A stretch of 64,000 bases of DNA from Candidatus Alistipes faecavium (lineage in GTDB: Bacteria; Bacteroidota; Bacteroidia; Bacteroidales; Rikenellaceae). The notes beneath the pieces were generated by a model, which had not been told where the DNA came from, made no database searches, and worked only from the letters and a program-made list of their open reading frames with translations. Positions 15,767 through 27,456 of the stretch are shown here, one piece after another. The DNA lies in the NCBI GenBank assembly GCA_019118605.1, contig DWYP01000044.1:31096-95095 (forward strand). Reading direction: 5' to 3'. A program made the position numbers and the translations under genes. The stretch's first letter is position 1. The number at the start of each line of letters is the position of its first letter.

Positions 15767-17104
15767 TCAGTTGAAATATCGGCCCACCTTGCCCACCGAC
15801 CCCGGCATCGAGAAGACCACCACCCGGTCGTAGGGGTTGATCTCCATGTTGTCGACGGCGATGAAGACCTTGTCGCCGCGCACGATGCCGCCGATGATCG
15901 CATCCTCGGGAAGCCCCAGGTCCCTGATCCGGACCTTCGTGGCCGGGGAGTTGGGTTTGACGATGAACTCCAGCACCTCGGCGTCGCTGCCCGTCAGGCA
16001 CTTGATCGCCTGCACGTCGGTCGACATCGTGAAACGGAAGATGTTCGACGCCGTGACGAGCTTCTTGTTGATGATCGTGTCGATGCCGATCGACTCCGCG
16101 AGGTTGATGTAGTTCAGGTTCTCGACCTCGGCGATCACCTTCTTCACGCCCATGCGCTTGGCAAGCATCGCCGCGAGGATGTTCGTCTCGCTGCGGCCCG
16201 TCACCGCGACGAAGGCGTCCATGTTCGAAAGGCCCTCCTCCATCATGGCGTCGGTATTGCGACCGTCCTCATTGATTATCAGCGTCTTATCGAGCATCTC
16301 GGCCAACCGGTAGGCCTTCTCGGCATTGTAGTCCACCAGCTTGATGTTGATCTCGTCCTGCAGCTCCGTGGCGATGCGGATGCCGATGCGCGAGCCGCCG
16401 AGGATCATCAGGTTGTTGATCTCGATGTTCGACTGCCCGGAGAACTCCATCACCTCGTGCACGGCGTCCTGCCGCGCGATGACATAGACCGTGTCGCCCT
16501 CCATGAACTGCTCGCCCTCGCGCGGGATGATCGTCTGCCCGTTGCGCGAAATGGCCACCGTGCGGTAGCTCAGCGGCGTCTCCTCCTGGAATCCCACGGG
16601 AACGCGGCCCACCAGCGGGGAGGTCGGGTCGAGGCGGAAGACCACCAGCGAGAGCTTGCCGCTCGAGAAATCCACGTATTCGGTGGTCGAGGTGTGCCCC
16701 AGGAGGTTGATGACCTCGCGGGCCGCGACCTTCTCGGGATAGAACAGGTAGTCGATGCCCATGTCGATGAACATCTCCTTGTTGTTGGGTTCGAGGTATT
16801 CGTTGTTGTCGATGCGGGCGATGGATTTCTTGGCCCCGAGCTTCTTGGCAAGCATCGCCGAGACGATGTTGGCATTCTCCTCGTGGTTGACCGCGATGAA
16901 GAGGTCGCACTTGCGCACCGCGGCCTGACGAAGCACCGCGAAGACGGTCGAATCGCCCTCGACGGTGATGACGTCGGCAAGGCTCCCGACCTCCGAAAGG
17001 AGCTTCTGGTCGCTGTCGATGACGGTGATGTCGTGTCCGTTTCCGCTGAGCATACGGGCCAGATGGCTGCCCATTTCGCCCGCTCCCGCAATCACGATTT
17101 TCAT
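15767..17104 (-). CDS. trkA: Trk potassium uptake regulatory subunit TrkA
   Basis: A 445-residue peripheral subunit that gates a TrkH-type K+ channel. It is built as two TrkA_N (Rossmann)/TrkA_C pairs: GAGEMG at 7-12 and GGSRIG at 236-241 are the two nucleotide-binding turns. The ATG at 17104 gives the classical MKIVIAGAGEMG start; the frame extends to 17191 but would then overlap the promoter. No trkH is in the window. The gene is expressed from a promoter whose -7 box overlaps that of the divergent small gene. Confidence 0.95.
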   Translation of the reverse strand: MKIVIAGAGEMGSHLARMLSGNGHDITVIDSDQKLLSEVGSLADVITVEGDSTVFAVLRQAAVRKCDLFIAVNHEENANIVSAMLAKKLGAKKSIARIDNNEYLEPNNKEMFIDMGIDYLFYPEKVAAREVINLLGHTSTTEYVDFSSGKLSLVVFRLDPTSPLVGRVPVGFQEETPLSYRTVAISRNGQTIIPREGEQFMEGDTVYVIARQDAVHEVMEFSGQSNIEINNLMILGGSRIGIRIATELQDEINIKLVDYNAEKAYRLAEMLDKTLIINEDGRNTDAMMEEGLSNMDAFVAVTGRSETNILAAMLAKRMGVKKVIAEVENLNYINLAESIGIDTIINKKLVTASNIFRFTMSTDVQAIKCLTGSDAEVLEFIVKPNSPATKVRIRDLGLPEDAIIGGIVRGDKVFIAVDNMEINPYDRVVVFSMPGSVGKVGRYFN

Positions 17105-17172
17105 AGGTTCAGCATTCGAATTTCCGCCTCCGGGCGCACCGGAACGCATCCCGGACACCAAAAGGCGATATT

Positions 17173-17220
17173 TTTGCAATTTATCAGACAAATGTATACA
17201 TTTGTCGCCGAAACCCCAAA
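17173..17220. promoter_or_regulatory. Two overlapping divergent promoters sharing a palindromic -7 region
   Basis: GACAAATGTATACATTTGTC (17187-17206) is a perfect 20-bp palindrome. Its right half gives TACATTTG (17197-17204) as -7 for the plus strand, with TTTG at 17173-17176 exactly 20 bases upstream. Its left half gives TACATTTG on the minus strand (17196-17189), with TTTG on that strand at 17220-17217, again 20 bases away. Both therefore match the Bacteroidota consensus perfectly and cannot be occupied together. Confidence 0.85.
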
Positions 17221-17248
17221 TTTCGGAACGTAAAAAACCGTTGAAAAG

Positions 17249-17512
17249 ATGCCTGCGTGGTTAATCGTCATACTCTGTGCCGTGGCGGCCGTCGGATTGT
17301 TCGTGGTCGGGATGTCGCTCACGCTGATGATCAAGGGTCACTTCATCGACTCGGAGATCTCGACAAACAAGAACATGCAGCGCCTGGGCATCAAGTGCGC
17401 CGTGCAGGAGACCCGCGAGGCGGACGGCACGGCCGAATGTTCGGACGGCGGTGCGGCGCTGCCCGGATGCACGGGCAACTGCGGGGCCTGCGACATCGAG
17501 CACAAGGCCTGA
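17249..17512 (+). CDS. Small membrane protein with Cys-rich C-terminus (unknown)
   Basis: An 87-residue protein I cannot assign. One hydrophobic segment spans about residues 4-28. The C-terminal part has five cysteines (50, 64, 74, 78, 81), ending in CTGNCGACD, which could hold a metal or Fe-S centre or form disulfides. Start: ATG at 17249 about 38 bp after the inferred transcription start. The coding case is supported by a consensus promoter and by the strong downstream palindrome. It is divergent from trkA, so a link to ion homeostasis is possible but only inferred. Confidence 0.75.
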   Translation: MPAWLIVILCAVAAVGLFVVGMSLTLMIKGHFIDSEISTNKNMQRLGIKCAVQETREADGTAECSDGGAALPGCTGNCGACDIEHKA

Positions 17513-17560
17513 CACAACAACGCCCCCGGCGCGGAACCTCCCGACCGCAACACGACAGGA

Positions 17561-17592
17561 ACAGCCCCGGCAGATCGATCTGCCGGGGCTGT
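17561..17592. terminator. Perfect 32-bp palindrome after the small gene
   Basis: ACAGCCCCGGCAGATC (17561-17576) is followed directly by its exact reverse complement. It lies between the plus-strand small gene and the convergent cysQ-like gene, so it probably ends both transcripts, although there is no T-run. Confidence 0.6.
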
Positions 17593-17643
17593 CCGTAACG
17601 GTACGGGGCCCGTCCGCACCCGATGGCGCAACAAGCCTTCCGC

Positions 17644-18489
17644 CTACAACTTGCAGAACTTCGAACGGCAGTGGAACCACGGGTTGTGCAGGTCCTCTTC
17701 GTTGTAGCGCAGCTCCCCGTCGCCGGGCAGCGAACGCGTCGAGCCTCCCGCCTCCGCGAGGATCAGCTCTCCGGCCGCCGTATCCCATTCATAGGTGTGC
17801 GTCGTGCGCACGTAGTAGTCCACACGCCCCTCGGCCAGCAGGCAGAACTTGTACGAACTGCCCTGCTCGAGAACCTCCAGGTCGGGGTGCGCATTCCGCA
17901 GCGCCGCCACACGCTCGGCCGTCTCGACAGTCTGGTGCGAGCGCGACACCGCCACGACGAGGTGGTCGTGCGACGCCTCCGAGGCCAGCGGCAGCGGCGT
18001 CCAGCCGCCGACGATCTGCTCGTAGGTGTACGAAGCCTCGGGATCCGCCGCGACATGCTCCTTGAGGTAGGAGCCCGCGCCGCGCCCGGCGACATACATC
18101 TTCTCGAAATAGGGCACGTAAATCACCGCCCCCATGCAGACGTTGTTCTCCATCAGGGCGATGTTGACCGTGAACTCGTTGTTTCCCTTGATGAACTCCA
18201 CCGTCCCGTCCAGCGGGTCGACCAGCCAGTAGAGCTCCCAGTTGCGGCGCTCGTCGTAACGCATCTCGCGCCCCTCTTCCGAGAGGATCGGAATGCGCGT
18301 GGGCCCGAGGTACTCGCGGATCGTACGGTGCGCCACCCTGTCGGCCAGCGTGATGGGCGTCTTGTCGTCCTTGAGGCTTATGTCGTAGTCGTCCCGATTC
18401 TTGTACACTTGCATGATCGCGGCTCCCGCACGCACCGCCGCATTGAACAGCGGCGGCAGCAGATACATTCTCACCTTGTCGTTTATCAT
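17644..18489 (-). CDS. cysQ: 3'(2'),5'-bisphosphate nucleotidase, CysQ-like
   Basis: A 281-residue Mg-dependent phosphatase of the inositol monophosphatase superfamily. The metal-binding motif DPLDGT is at 91-96 followed by VEFIKGNNEFTVNIAL, close to the DPLDGTKEFI signature of CysQ, with SEEG (70-73) upstream and WDTAAGELI near the C-terminus. CysQ removes the 3' phosphate from PAP. I chose the ATG at 18489, with AAGGGA upstream; other in-frame ATGs lie at 18528 and 18585. A -7-like TACCTTTA (18538-18531) would start transcription at about 18524, which favours 18489. Confidence 0.87.
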   Translation of the reverse strand: MINDKVRMYLLPPLFNAAVRAGAAIMQVYKNRDDYDISLKDDKTPITLADRVAHRTIREYLGPTRIPILSEEGREMRYDERRNWELYWLVDPLDGTVEFIKGNNEFTVNIALMENNVCMGAVIYVPYFEKMYVAGRGAGSYLKEHVAADPEASYTYEQIVGGWTPLPLASEASHDHLVVAVSRSHQTVETAERVAALRNAHPDLEVLEQGSSYKFCLLAEGRVDYYVRTTHTYEWDTAAGELILAEAGGSTRSLPGDGELRYNEEDLHNPWFHCRSKFCKL

Positions 18490-18554
18490 CGTTGATCCCT
18501 TTTGGAAACCGGTTCCGTCGATTGTCATGGTAAAGGTAACAAGAATTTGTGACT

Positions 18555-18572
18555 TTGTGAAATTTTTCACAA
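18555..18572. promoter_or_regulatory. CRP-type palindrome upstream of cysQ
   Basis: TGTGA (18556-18560) N6 TCACA (18567-18571), with one more base pair on each side, is an exact match to the classic CRP/FNR-superfamily consensus. Its centre lies about 40 bp upstream of the inferred cysQ transcription start, a class II activator position. Confidence 0.5.
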
Positions 18573-18688
18573 CGAATCGGCCCAAATCCCCGCGAAAACA
18601 GACTCCTTTCGCCCGAATGTGAAAACTCCACCCGCCCCGGCGGGCGAAAACCGTGCCACGCCCCCGGAACGAAAATTTTTCCGCGAAG

Positions 18689-18719
18689 TTTGTTTATAAG
18701 AGAATTATGCGTATATTTG
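18689..18719 (+). promoter_or_regulatory. Promoter of rplU-rpmA
   Basis: TTTG at 18689-18692 and TATATTTG at 18712-18719 are separated by 19 bases, a perfect match to the Bacteroidota promoter consensus. It lies 37 bp upstream of the rplU start codon. Confidence 0.88.
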
Positions 18720-18756
18720 CACTCCGAATTTATGTTCAAATACATAATCGATCTTA

Positions 18757-19068
18757 ATGTACGTTATAGTAGAGATTGCAGGTCAGCAGTTTAAGGCTGA
18801 GAAAGGTCGGAAACTTTATGTTCACCGTCTCCAGGGCGAAGAGAATTCGTCCGTAAGTTTCGACAAGGTCCTGCTCACAGACAACGACGGTCAGGTCAAG
18901 GTCGGCGCACCTGTTGTAGAAGGCGCCGCAGTAAAGTGCAAGATCCTGAAGCATCTGAAGGATGACAAGGTTCTGGTCTTCAAGAAAAAGCGTCGCACCG
19001 GATATCAGAAGTGCAACGGACACCGCCAGTACCTTACGCAGATTCTCATCGAGGACATCGTTGCATAA
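18757..19068 (+). CDS. rplU: 50S ribosomal protein L21
   Basis: A 103-residue ribosomal protein with the characteristic [17 protein letters not shown] start, VLFKKKRR-type basic loop and NGHRQYLT(Q)I ending of L21, which binds 23S rRNA. It is followed after 21 bp by rpmA (L27), the standard arrangement. A strong promoter precedes it and a strong terminator follows rpmA, so the two form a simple bicistronic unit. Confidence 0.98.
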   Translation: MYVIVEIAGQQFKAEKGRKLYVHRLQGEENSSVSFDKVLLTDNDGQVKVGAPVVEGAAVKCKILKHLKDDKVLVFKKKRRTGYQKCNGHRQYLTQILIEDIVA

Positions 19069-19089
19069 ACCTTTAAAAACTGAATCATC

Positions 19090-19350
19090 ATGGCACACAA
19101 GAAAGGTGTAGGTAGTTCGAAGAACGGCCGCGAGTCGGAAAGCAAGCGACTCGGCGTCAAACTGTTCGGAGGTCAGTTCGCAAAGGCGGGCAACATCATC
19201 GTCCGCCAGCGCGGTACGGTTCACAATGCCGGTGAGAACGTCGGCATGGGCAAAGACCACACGCTCTTCGCGCTGGTCGACGGAACCGTGGAGTTCTGCA
19301 AGAAGGGCGAAGGCAAGTCCTACGTCAGCGTCACCCCGCTGAGCGAATAG
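19090..19350 (+). CDS. rpmA: 50S ribosomal protein L27
   Basis: An 86-residue ribosomal protein that reaches the peptidyl-transferase centre. [20 protein letters not shown] and [10 protein letters not shown] are diagnostic. The N-terminus starts at the mature-like MAHKKG, with no leader of the type cleaved in Firmicutes. Co-transcribed with rplU. Confidence 0.98.
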   Translation: MAHKKGVGSSKNGRESESKRLGVKLFGGQFAKAGNIIVRQRGTVHNAGENVGMGKDHTLFALVDGTVEFCKKGEGKSYVSVTPLSE

Positions 19351-19384
19351 GCCATAGGCGCATCGCCGCATCCGAAAACGACAG

Positions 19385-19420
19385 GCGGGCTTTTCCTCTC
19401 GGAAAAGCCCGCTTCGTTTT
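19385..19420 (+). terminator. Rho-independent terminator of rplU-rpmA
   Basis: GCGGGCTTTTCC (19385-19396) and GGAAAAGCCCGC (19401-19412) form a perfect 12-bp stem with a TCTC loop, followed by TTCGTTTT. Confidence 0.9.
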
Positions 19421-19435
19421 GCCCGCACGCCGCCC

Positions 19436-19873
19436 CTACTCGGCAGCCGGGGCCGCAGCATCCGCCTCCACGGCACGGAACGTCGCCAGCGGACGATCTT
19501 CGCCGTAAAGCTTCAGCTCCCGGCCCTCCACCGCATAGCGGTCCACCTCCGAGAGCATCTTCACGAAGGCATCCTCGTAGGCCATGTCGGGACACGCCAT
19601 GCGCGTCATGCCCATCTGGTCGAACGACAGCCGCGAACCCTTCAGCTCATAGCGGCCGAAGAAGCGGTTGCAATTCGTACGCCCGGCGACCATCGTGTCG
19701 GCAGCGTTGAACTGCAGGGTGAAGAAATCGGCCTCGGCGTCGATGGCCGTGGCGGGAATCCCCTTCATCTCGGAGAGTTTCCACGTGGTGCCCTCCAGCG
19801 GGAGGGACTTGTGCGCGCCGCCGCAGGCGGTCATCGCAAAGAGCAGCGCAGCGGCTGCAACAAATTTTTTCAT
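19436..19873 (-). CDS. META-domain lipoprotein (HslJ-like)
   Basis: A 145-residue predicted lipoprotein. The N-terminus MKKFVAAAALLFAMTAC has a signal and lipobox (MTAC, Cys17). The rest is a META domain: LEGTTWKLSEMKG, then NRFFGRYEL and MGMTRMACPD, as in HslJ and related periplasmic or outer-membrane proteins. Its function is not known beyond association with heat-shock or stress in other bacteria. The C-terminus ends in a short Ala-rich tail. It lies between the rpmA terminator and the S1/P1 nuclease gene, on the minus strand. Confidence 0.85.
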   Translation of the reverse strand: MKKFVAAAALLFAMTACGGAHKSLPLEGTTWKLSEMKGIPATAIDAEADFFTLQFNAADTMVAGRTNCNRFFGRYELKGSRLSFDQMGMTRMACPDMAYEDAFVKMLSEVDRYAVEGRELKLYGEDRPLATFRAVEADAAAPAAE

Positions 19874-19934
19874 GGTTCGATCGAATTAAAAAACGTTTCG
19901 GAACGCCCGGCGCACCTCCGGAGGCATGCCGCGG

Positions 19935-20714
19935 CTATCCGAACAATTCATTCAAAATCCGCGCCAGGCGGTACCCGGCCCGCAGGATCTGCTCCTCGGC
20001 CAGCTGCTGCGTCTTCATCAGGAAGTCGTTCGTCTCGGCGCGTCCCAGCCGTTGCCCTTCGCTGATCCACTCGTAAAGCACGCGGCAGCGGCGCGCATTG
20101 TCGGCAAGCCATTCGCGCGGCGTCCCGGCAGCCAGCGCCTCGCGCTCGCGCTTCGTGCAGCGGTCGAGCTGGTAGCGGTAATCCTCATATCCCCAGCGGT
20201 GGTTCAGCTCCAGCACCTGCGTGTCCCAGTAGCTGTGGAACGAGCAGGCACGGCCGTTGAGCTCGAATTTGAAATCCTTGTACCACGGGTATTTGACGTG
20301 CGACGGGCAGTGCATGTCGCCCACCAGGTGCACCAGACAGTAGATCGCCACCCGCGCCGTCGAGTCGTCGCACGCCCGCAGGTCGGAGAGCTTCGCCATC
20401 GCGTCCTCGATTCCCGCCACGGCATCGCCGTCCTTCGCGTTGGGAAGGTAGCTGCCCGCGGCATCGACCCGGTCGGTATGCCAGCGCGTGGTGTGCTTGT
20501 AAGGCTCCGAGACGCGCACCTGGTCCATCCACGAGGCATAATAGATGATCGAGCGGCCGTCCAGATAGCGTTCGATCTGCTTCCGGGCTTTCGGCGTCAG
20601 GTGTGCCTCCGCAATCGCGGCAATGGCGTCGTGGCCGGTCTTCCCCCAGCCGAAGGCCGCCGTGCAGGATCCCACAAGGATCGCTGCCAGCAGAAAAAGG
20701 AGTTTCTTCATCAT
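19935..20714 (-). CDS. S1/P1-type zinc nuclease, secreted
   Basis: A 259-residue secreted nuclease of the S1/P1 family, which cleaves single-stranded nucleic acid using three Zn ions. After a signal peptide of about 22 residues the mature chain would start with Trp of WGKTGHDAIAAIAEAHL, the family's N-terminal zinc ligand. Further ligands are in WMDQVR, WHTDRVDA and HLVGDMHCPSH. In the last motif Cys replaces the usual Gln of the HxxxDxHQPxH pattern. I chose the ATG at 20714; the adjacent ATG at 20711 is equivalent. Role: periplasmic or extracellular nucleic acid degradation. Confidence 0.87.
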   Translation of the reverse strand: MMKKLLFLLAAILVGSCTAAFGWGKTGHDAIAAIAEAHLTPKARKQIERYLDGRSIIYYASWMDQVRVSEPYKHTTRWHTDRVDAAGSYLPNAKDGDAVAGIEDAMAKLSDLRACDDSTARVAIYCLVHLVGDMHCPSHVKYPWYKDFKFELNGRACSFHSYWDTQVLELNHRWGYEDYRYQLDRCTKREREALAAGTPREWLADNARRCRVLYEWISEGQRLGRAETNDFLMKTQQLAEEQILRAGYRLARILNELFG

Positions 20715-20878
20715 ATCGGTTTCGTTTGGTGTTCGGTTCGCTTGCTCGGACACAGTCGCATCCGTCGGTAAAATTAGCCAATAAAAAACGGAACTCCAAC
20801 TTCCGAAACGAAAAATATCAACAACCTGTCGATTTCATTTCCGCAACACCGGAGCAGCACGGCCCGGACATAAAACAA

Positions 20879-20910
20879 CGCAGGCCGCGGAGAGTACTCC
20901 GCGGCCTGCG
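20879..20910 (-). terminator. Terminator of nifJ
   Basis: CGCAGGCCGCGGAG (20879-20892) pairs perfectly with CTCCGCGGCCTGCG (20897-20910). On the minus strand the stem is followed by TTGTTTTATG, so it is a good terminator for the PFOR gene. Confidence 0.8.
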
Positions 20911-20934
20911 CACGCATCATTCGGACGGTTCCGA

Positions 20935-24477
<3,543 letters not shown>

Positions 24478-24840
24478 TTTCGTTGAAATTTAGTTTATTT
24501 TGTGTGTTGATTGTCACAATCGTTGTCCGGTGCCCGAAATCCGGACGCTGCAAATATACGCATTTCGGCGCAAATTCAAGGCTCAAATCCGTCCAAAAAA
24601 GTATGTTTTTTTGCCATTTGCAAATGTGAAAAAAATAACAGCCGTCTGTTATTCCGTTAACAGCAAACACGCGGATTTTCACCCCTTTGCGGAATCCGCT
24701 TACCGACAACGCGTTACCCCGGAACGGCTGTCGGAGAGGCCCCGAATCCCGCACCGCACGCCCCGCCGCGCAGGGCCCCTCCCGCGGGCGGCACGGCGCG
24801 GCCGCGCCGCGGATCGGCAAAATTTATTACCTTTGCCGGC
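24478..24840. promoter_or_regulatory. Divergent intergenic region of nifJ and the M16 peptidase operon
   Basis: This 363-bp gap has no gene. For nifJ (minus strand) TATATTTG at 24558-24551 is a consensus -7 box, with CTTG at 24580-24577 eighteen bases upstream as a weak -33. Two symmetric elements lie behind it: CATTTGCAAATG (24615-24626) and AATAACAG-CCGT-CTGTTATT (24633-24652), with a further GTTAACAG half-site at 24656. For the plus strand, TACCTTTG at 24829-24836 is a -7 match only 4 bp before the peptidase ATG, without a visible -33 box, implying a nearly leaderless message. Confidence 0.6.
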
Positions 24841-26082
24841 ATGATCCCCTATCGCAGAAAAACGCTCCCCAACGGGCTGACCGTCGCCGTCAACCGCGAC
24901 CGCGCCTCGAAGCTCGCCGCCGTGAACGTCCTCTACCGGGTCGGCGCGCGCGACGAGGATCCCTCGCGCACGGGATTCGCCCACCTGTTCGAACACCTCA
25001 TGTTCCGCGGCACGCGCGAGATCCCGAACTTCGACCTCCCGGTGCAGATGGCCTCGGGCGACAACAACGCCTTCACGAACAACGACTACACGGACTTCTA
25101 CATCACCCTGCCGAAGGACAACCTCGAGACGGCCCTCTGGCTCGAGAGCGACCGCATGCAGGGGCTCGACATCACCCCCGAAAAGCTCGAAACCGAGAAG
25201 CGCGTGGTCGTCGAGGAGTTCCGCCAGCGCTACCTCAACCAGCCCTACGGAGACCAGACGATGCTGCTCCGCGCGCTGGCCTACAAGGTTCACCCCTACC
25301 GCTGGGCGGCCATCGGGCTCTCGCCCGACCATGTCGCCCGGGCGACGCTCGCCGACGTGGAGGCCTTCTACCGCACGCACTACCGCCCCTCGAACGCCAT
25401 TCTCTCGATCTCGGCCGACATGGACGAGGAGCGGATGTTCGACCTGGCCGCGAAGTGGTTCGCACCGCTCGCCGACCGCCCCGCGGCCCCGCGGACGCTT
25501 CCGCAGGAGCCCCCGCAGACGGCACCCCGCCGCGAGGAGGTCGAGCGCGACGTCCCGGCGACGACCCTCACCGTGGCCTGCCACATGGGGCCCCGCACCG
25601 GGGAGGACTTCTACGTCGCCGACCTGGTCTCGGACCTGCTCGCCGGAGGCGACTCCGGGCGTCTCTACATGCACCTGGTCAAGGAGCGCGGGCTGCTTGC
25701 GAGCGTCAACGCCTACATCACGGGCGACGTCGACCCAGGGCTCTTCATCCTCACCGGGCAGCTGCTCCCCGGCACCGTCCCCGAGCAGGCCGAGGAGGCC
25801 CTCCGCGGGGAGATCCTCGCCCTGCAGCGCGGAGAAGTGAGCGACCGCGAGCTCGAAAAGGTCAAGAACAAGTTCGAGGCCAACACGCTCTTCGGAGAGC
25901 TCAACGTCATGAACAAGGCCATGAACCTCGGATTCTACGAAATGCTCGGCGACCTGGAGCTCATCAACCGCGAGGTCGACTGCTACCGCGCCGTCACGCG
26001 CGAACGCATCGCCGACTTCTGCCGGCGCGTCCTGCGTCCCGAAAACAGCTCCACACTCCTCTACAAAGCCTGCAAGCCATGA
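24841..26082 (+). CDS. M16 zinc peptidase, catalytic subunit
   Basis: A 413-residue insulinase-family (M16) peptidase. The inverted zinc motif HLFEH is at 48-52 (HxxEH), and the third ligand Glu is in the EKRVVVEEFRQRY segment. The C-terminal half has the usual GGDSGRLYMHLVKERGL segment. No signal peptide is visible, so the site of action is unclear. It overlaps the next M16 gene as ATGA. Together they resemble the heterodimeric M16B pairs in which one subunit is catalytic and the other carries the R/Y substrate-binding pair. Confidence 0.93.
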   Translation: MIPYRRKTLPNGLTVAVNRDRASKLAAVNVLYRVGARDEDPSRTGFAHLFEHLMFRGTREIPNFDLPVQMASGDNNAFTNNDYTDFYITLPKDNLETALWLESDRMQGLDITPEKLETEKRVVVEEFRQRYLNQPYGDQTMLLRALAYKVHPYRWAAIGLSPDHVARATLADVEAFYRTHYRPSNAILSISADMDEERMFDLAAKWFAPLADRPAAPRTLPQEPPQTAPRREEVERDVPATTLTVACHMGPRTGEDFYVADLVSDLLAGGDSGRLYMHLVKERGLLASVNAYITGDVDPGLFILTGQLLPGTVPEQAEEALRGEILALQRGEVSDRELEKVKNKFEANTLFGELNVMNKAMNLGFYEMLGDLELINREVDCYRAVTRERIADFCRRVLRPENSSTLLYKACKP

Positions 26083-27350
26083 CCGCGCAACCCGTCATCA
26101 CCCCTTCGGAGGTCGAACTCCAGGAGGCCCGGCGCACGACCCTGCGCAACGGCATCGACCTCTACACGCTGCCCTCGGACGACTTCGGGGTGCTGCGCAT
26201 CTCGTTCGTCTTCCGCGCCGGGTCGGCCCGCCAGCAGGTGCCCTTCTCGGCTTCGGCCGCCGCGAACCTCCTCTCGGAGGGCAGCACCCGCATGACGGCG
26301 CAGCAGATTGCCGAACAGCTCGACTACTACGGCTCGTGGTACGACGTGAACATCGACCGCGACTACGCCTACATCAATTTCGCCACCCTCTCGAAGTTCT
26401 TCGATCAGACGCTCGACGTGGCCGGGGAGATCCTCCTCCGCCCGGCATTTCCCGAAGGGGAGCTGCGCATCTATGCCGCCAAGCGGCGCCAGCGCCTCTC
26501 GATCGAGCGCACGAAGGTCGACGTCCGGGCCCGCGAGGCCTTTGCCCGGGCCCTCTTCGGCGCAGCGCACCCCTACGGCATCTCGTCCGACGAGAGCGCC
26601 TACGACCTCCTCACGCGCGACGACGTCGTGGCATTCCACCGCCGCCACTACACCGCCGAAAACTGCTTCGTCGTCTGCAGCGGGCGCGTCGGACAGCATG
26701 AGACCGCGGCCGTCGCGGCCCTTGCCGAGCAGATCCCCGCGGGCGGAGACCCCGTCGGGGAATCCTTCCCCGCACCCGTGACGGAACACCGGGTCTTCGT
26801 CGAACATCCCGGGGCCGTGCAGTCGTCGCTGCGCCTCGGAAGGCTCCTCTTCCCGCGGCAGCATCCCGATTTCGTGGGGATGCAGGTCGTGGCCACGGCC
26901 CTCGGCGGGTATTTCGGGTCGCGGCTGATGCAGAACCTCCGCGAACGCAACGGATTCACCTACGGCGTGGTCGCCGCGATGGTCAACTTCGAACGCACGG
27001 GCTACTTCGCCGTGGCCACGCAGGTCGGGACCGACGTCACGCAGGCCGCCTTGCAGGAGATCTACCGCGAGATCGAACGCCTGCGCACGGAGCCGATGCC
27101 CGAAGAGGAGCTGAAGCTGGTCAAGAACATGATGTCGGGCGAGATGATGCGCGTGTTGGACGGCCCCTTCGGCATCGCCGACGTCACGATCGAGAACATC
27201 CTCTGCGGCTTCGACAACTCGGTCATCGGCGAGAACATCCACCGCATCCGGAACATGACGCCTGCCGACGTGCAGCGTCTGGCCCGGAAGTATCTGGCGC
27301 GCGAGGAACTGGTCACGGTGGCCGTCGGGGCCGAAGACCCGATGATGTAA
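26079..27350 (+). CDS. M16-family peptidase, non-catalytic partner
   Basis: A 423-residue M16-fold protein lacking HxxEH: the equivalent segment reads SASAAANLLSEGS. GGYFGSRLMQNLRERNGFTYGV in the C-terminal half supplies the conserved R/Y-type residues of the partner subunit. It starts at the ATG overlapping the upstream stop. A longer frame reaching back to 24687 exists but only shadows the first gene. A complex with the first subunit is inferred from family and coupling. Confidence 0.9.
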   Translation: MTAQPVITPSEVELQEARRTTLRNGIDLYTLPSDDFGVLRISFVFRAGSARQQVPFSASAAANLLSEGSTRMTAQQIAEQLDYYGSWYDVNIDRDYAYINFATLSKFFDQTLDVAGEILLRPAFPEGELRIYAAKRRQRLSIERTKVDVRAREAFARALFGAAHPYGISSDESAYDLLTRDDVVAFHRRHYTAENCFVVCSGRVGQHETAAVAALAEQIPAGGDPVGESFPAPVTEHRVFVEHPGAVQSSLRLGRLLFPRQHPDFVGMQVVATALGGYFGSRLMQNLRERNGFTYGVVAAMVNFERTGYFAVATQVGTDVTQAALQEIYREIERLRTEPMPEEELKLVKNMMSGEMMRVLDGPFGIADVTIENILCGFDNSVIGENIHRIRNMTPADVQRLARKYLAREELVTVAVGAEDPMM

Positions 27351-27409
27351 GCGGCCGGGAAACCGAGTAAGCATGCGGCCGGGAGGGCCGCGACTCCCGA
27401 CATGAAGCG

Positions 27410-27446
27410 GGGCCGGAGGATGATACTCCGGCCCTGCCTGTTTTCT
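27410..27446 (+). terminator. Terminator after the M16 gene pair
   Basis: GGGCCGGAG (27410-27418) pairs with CTCCGGCCC (27426-27434), followed by TGCCTGTTTTCT. It separates the plus-strand M16 pair from convergent rsmA. Confidence 0.7.
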
Positions 27447-27456
27447 GCCCCTCCGG

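Noticed and set aside
14459..17233. 924-residue plus-strand open frame across the GH3-like and trkA genes
   Set aside because: It crosses two real minus-strand genes and has shadow-type composition.
17561..17592. 32-bp perfect palindrome considered as a regulatory operator
   Set aside because: Its place between two convergent gene ends fits termination or transcript-end stabilisation better.
24687..27350. Single 887-residue frame that could suggest a fused M16 protein
   Set aside because: Only its last 423 codons encode an M16 domain. The upstream part is out of frame with the first M16 gene and merely lacks stops. Two separate genes with an ATGA overlap explain the region.
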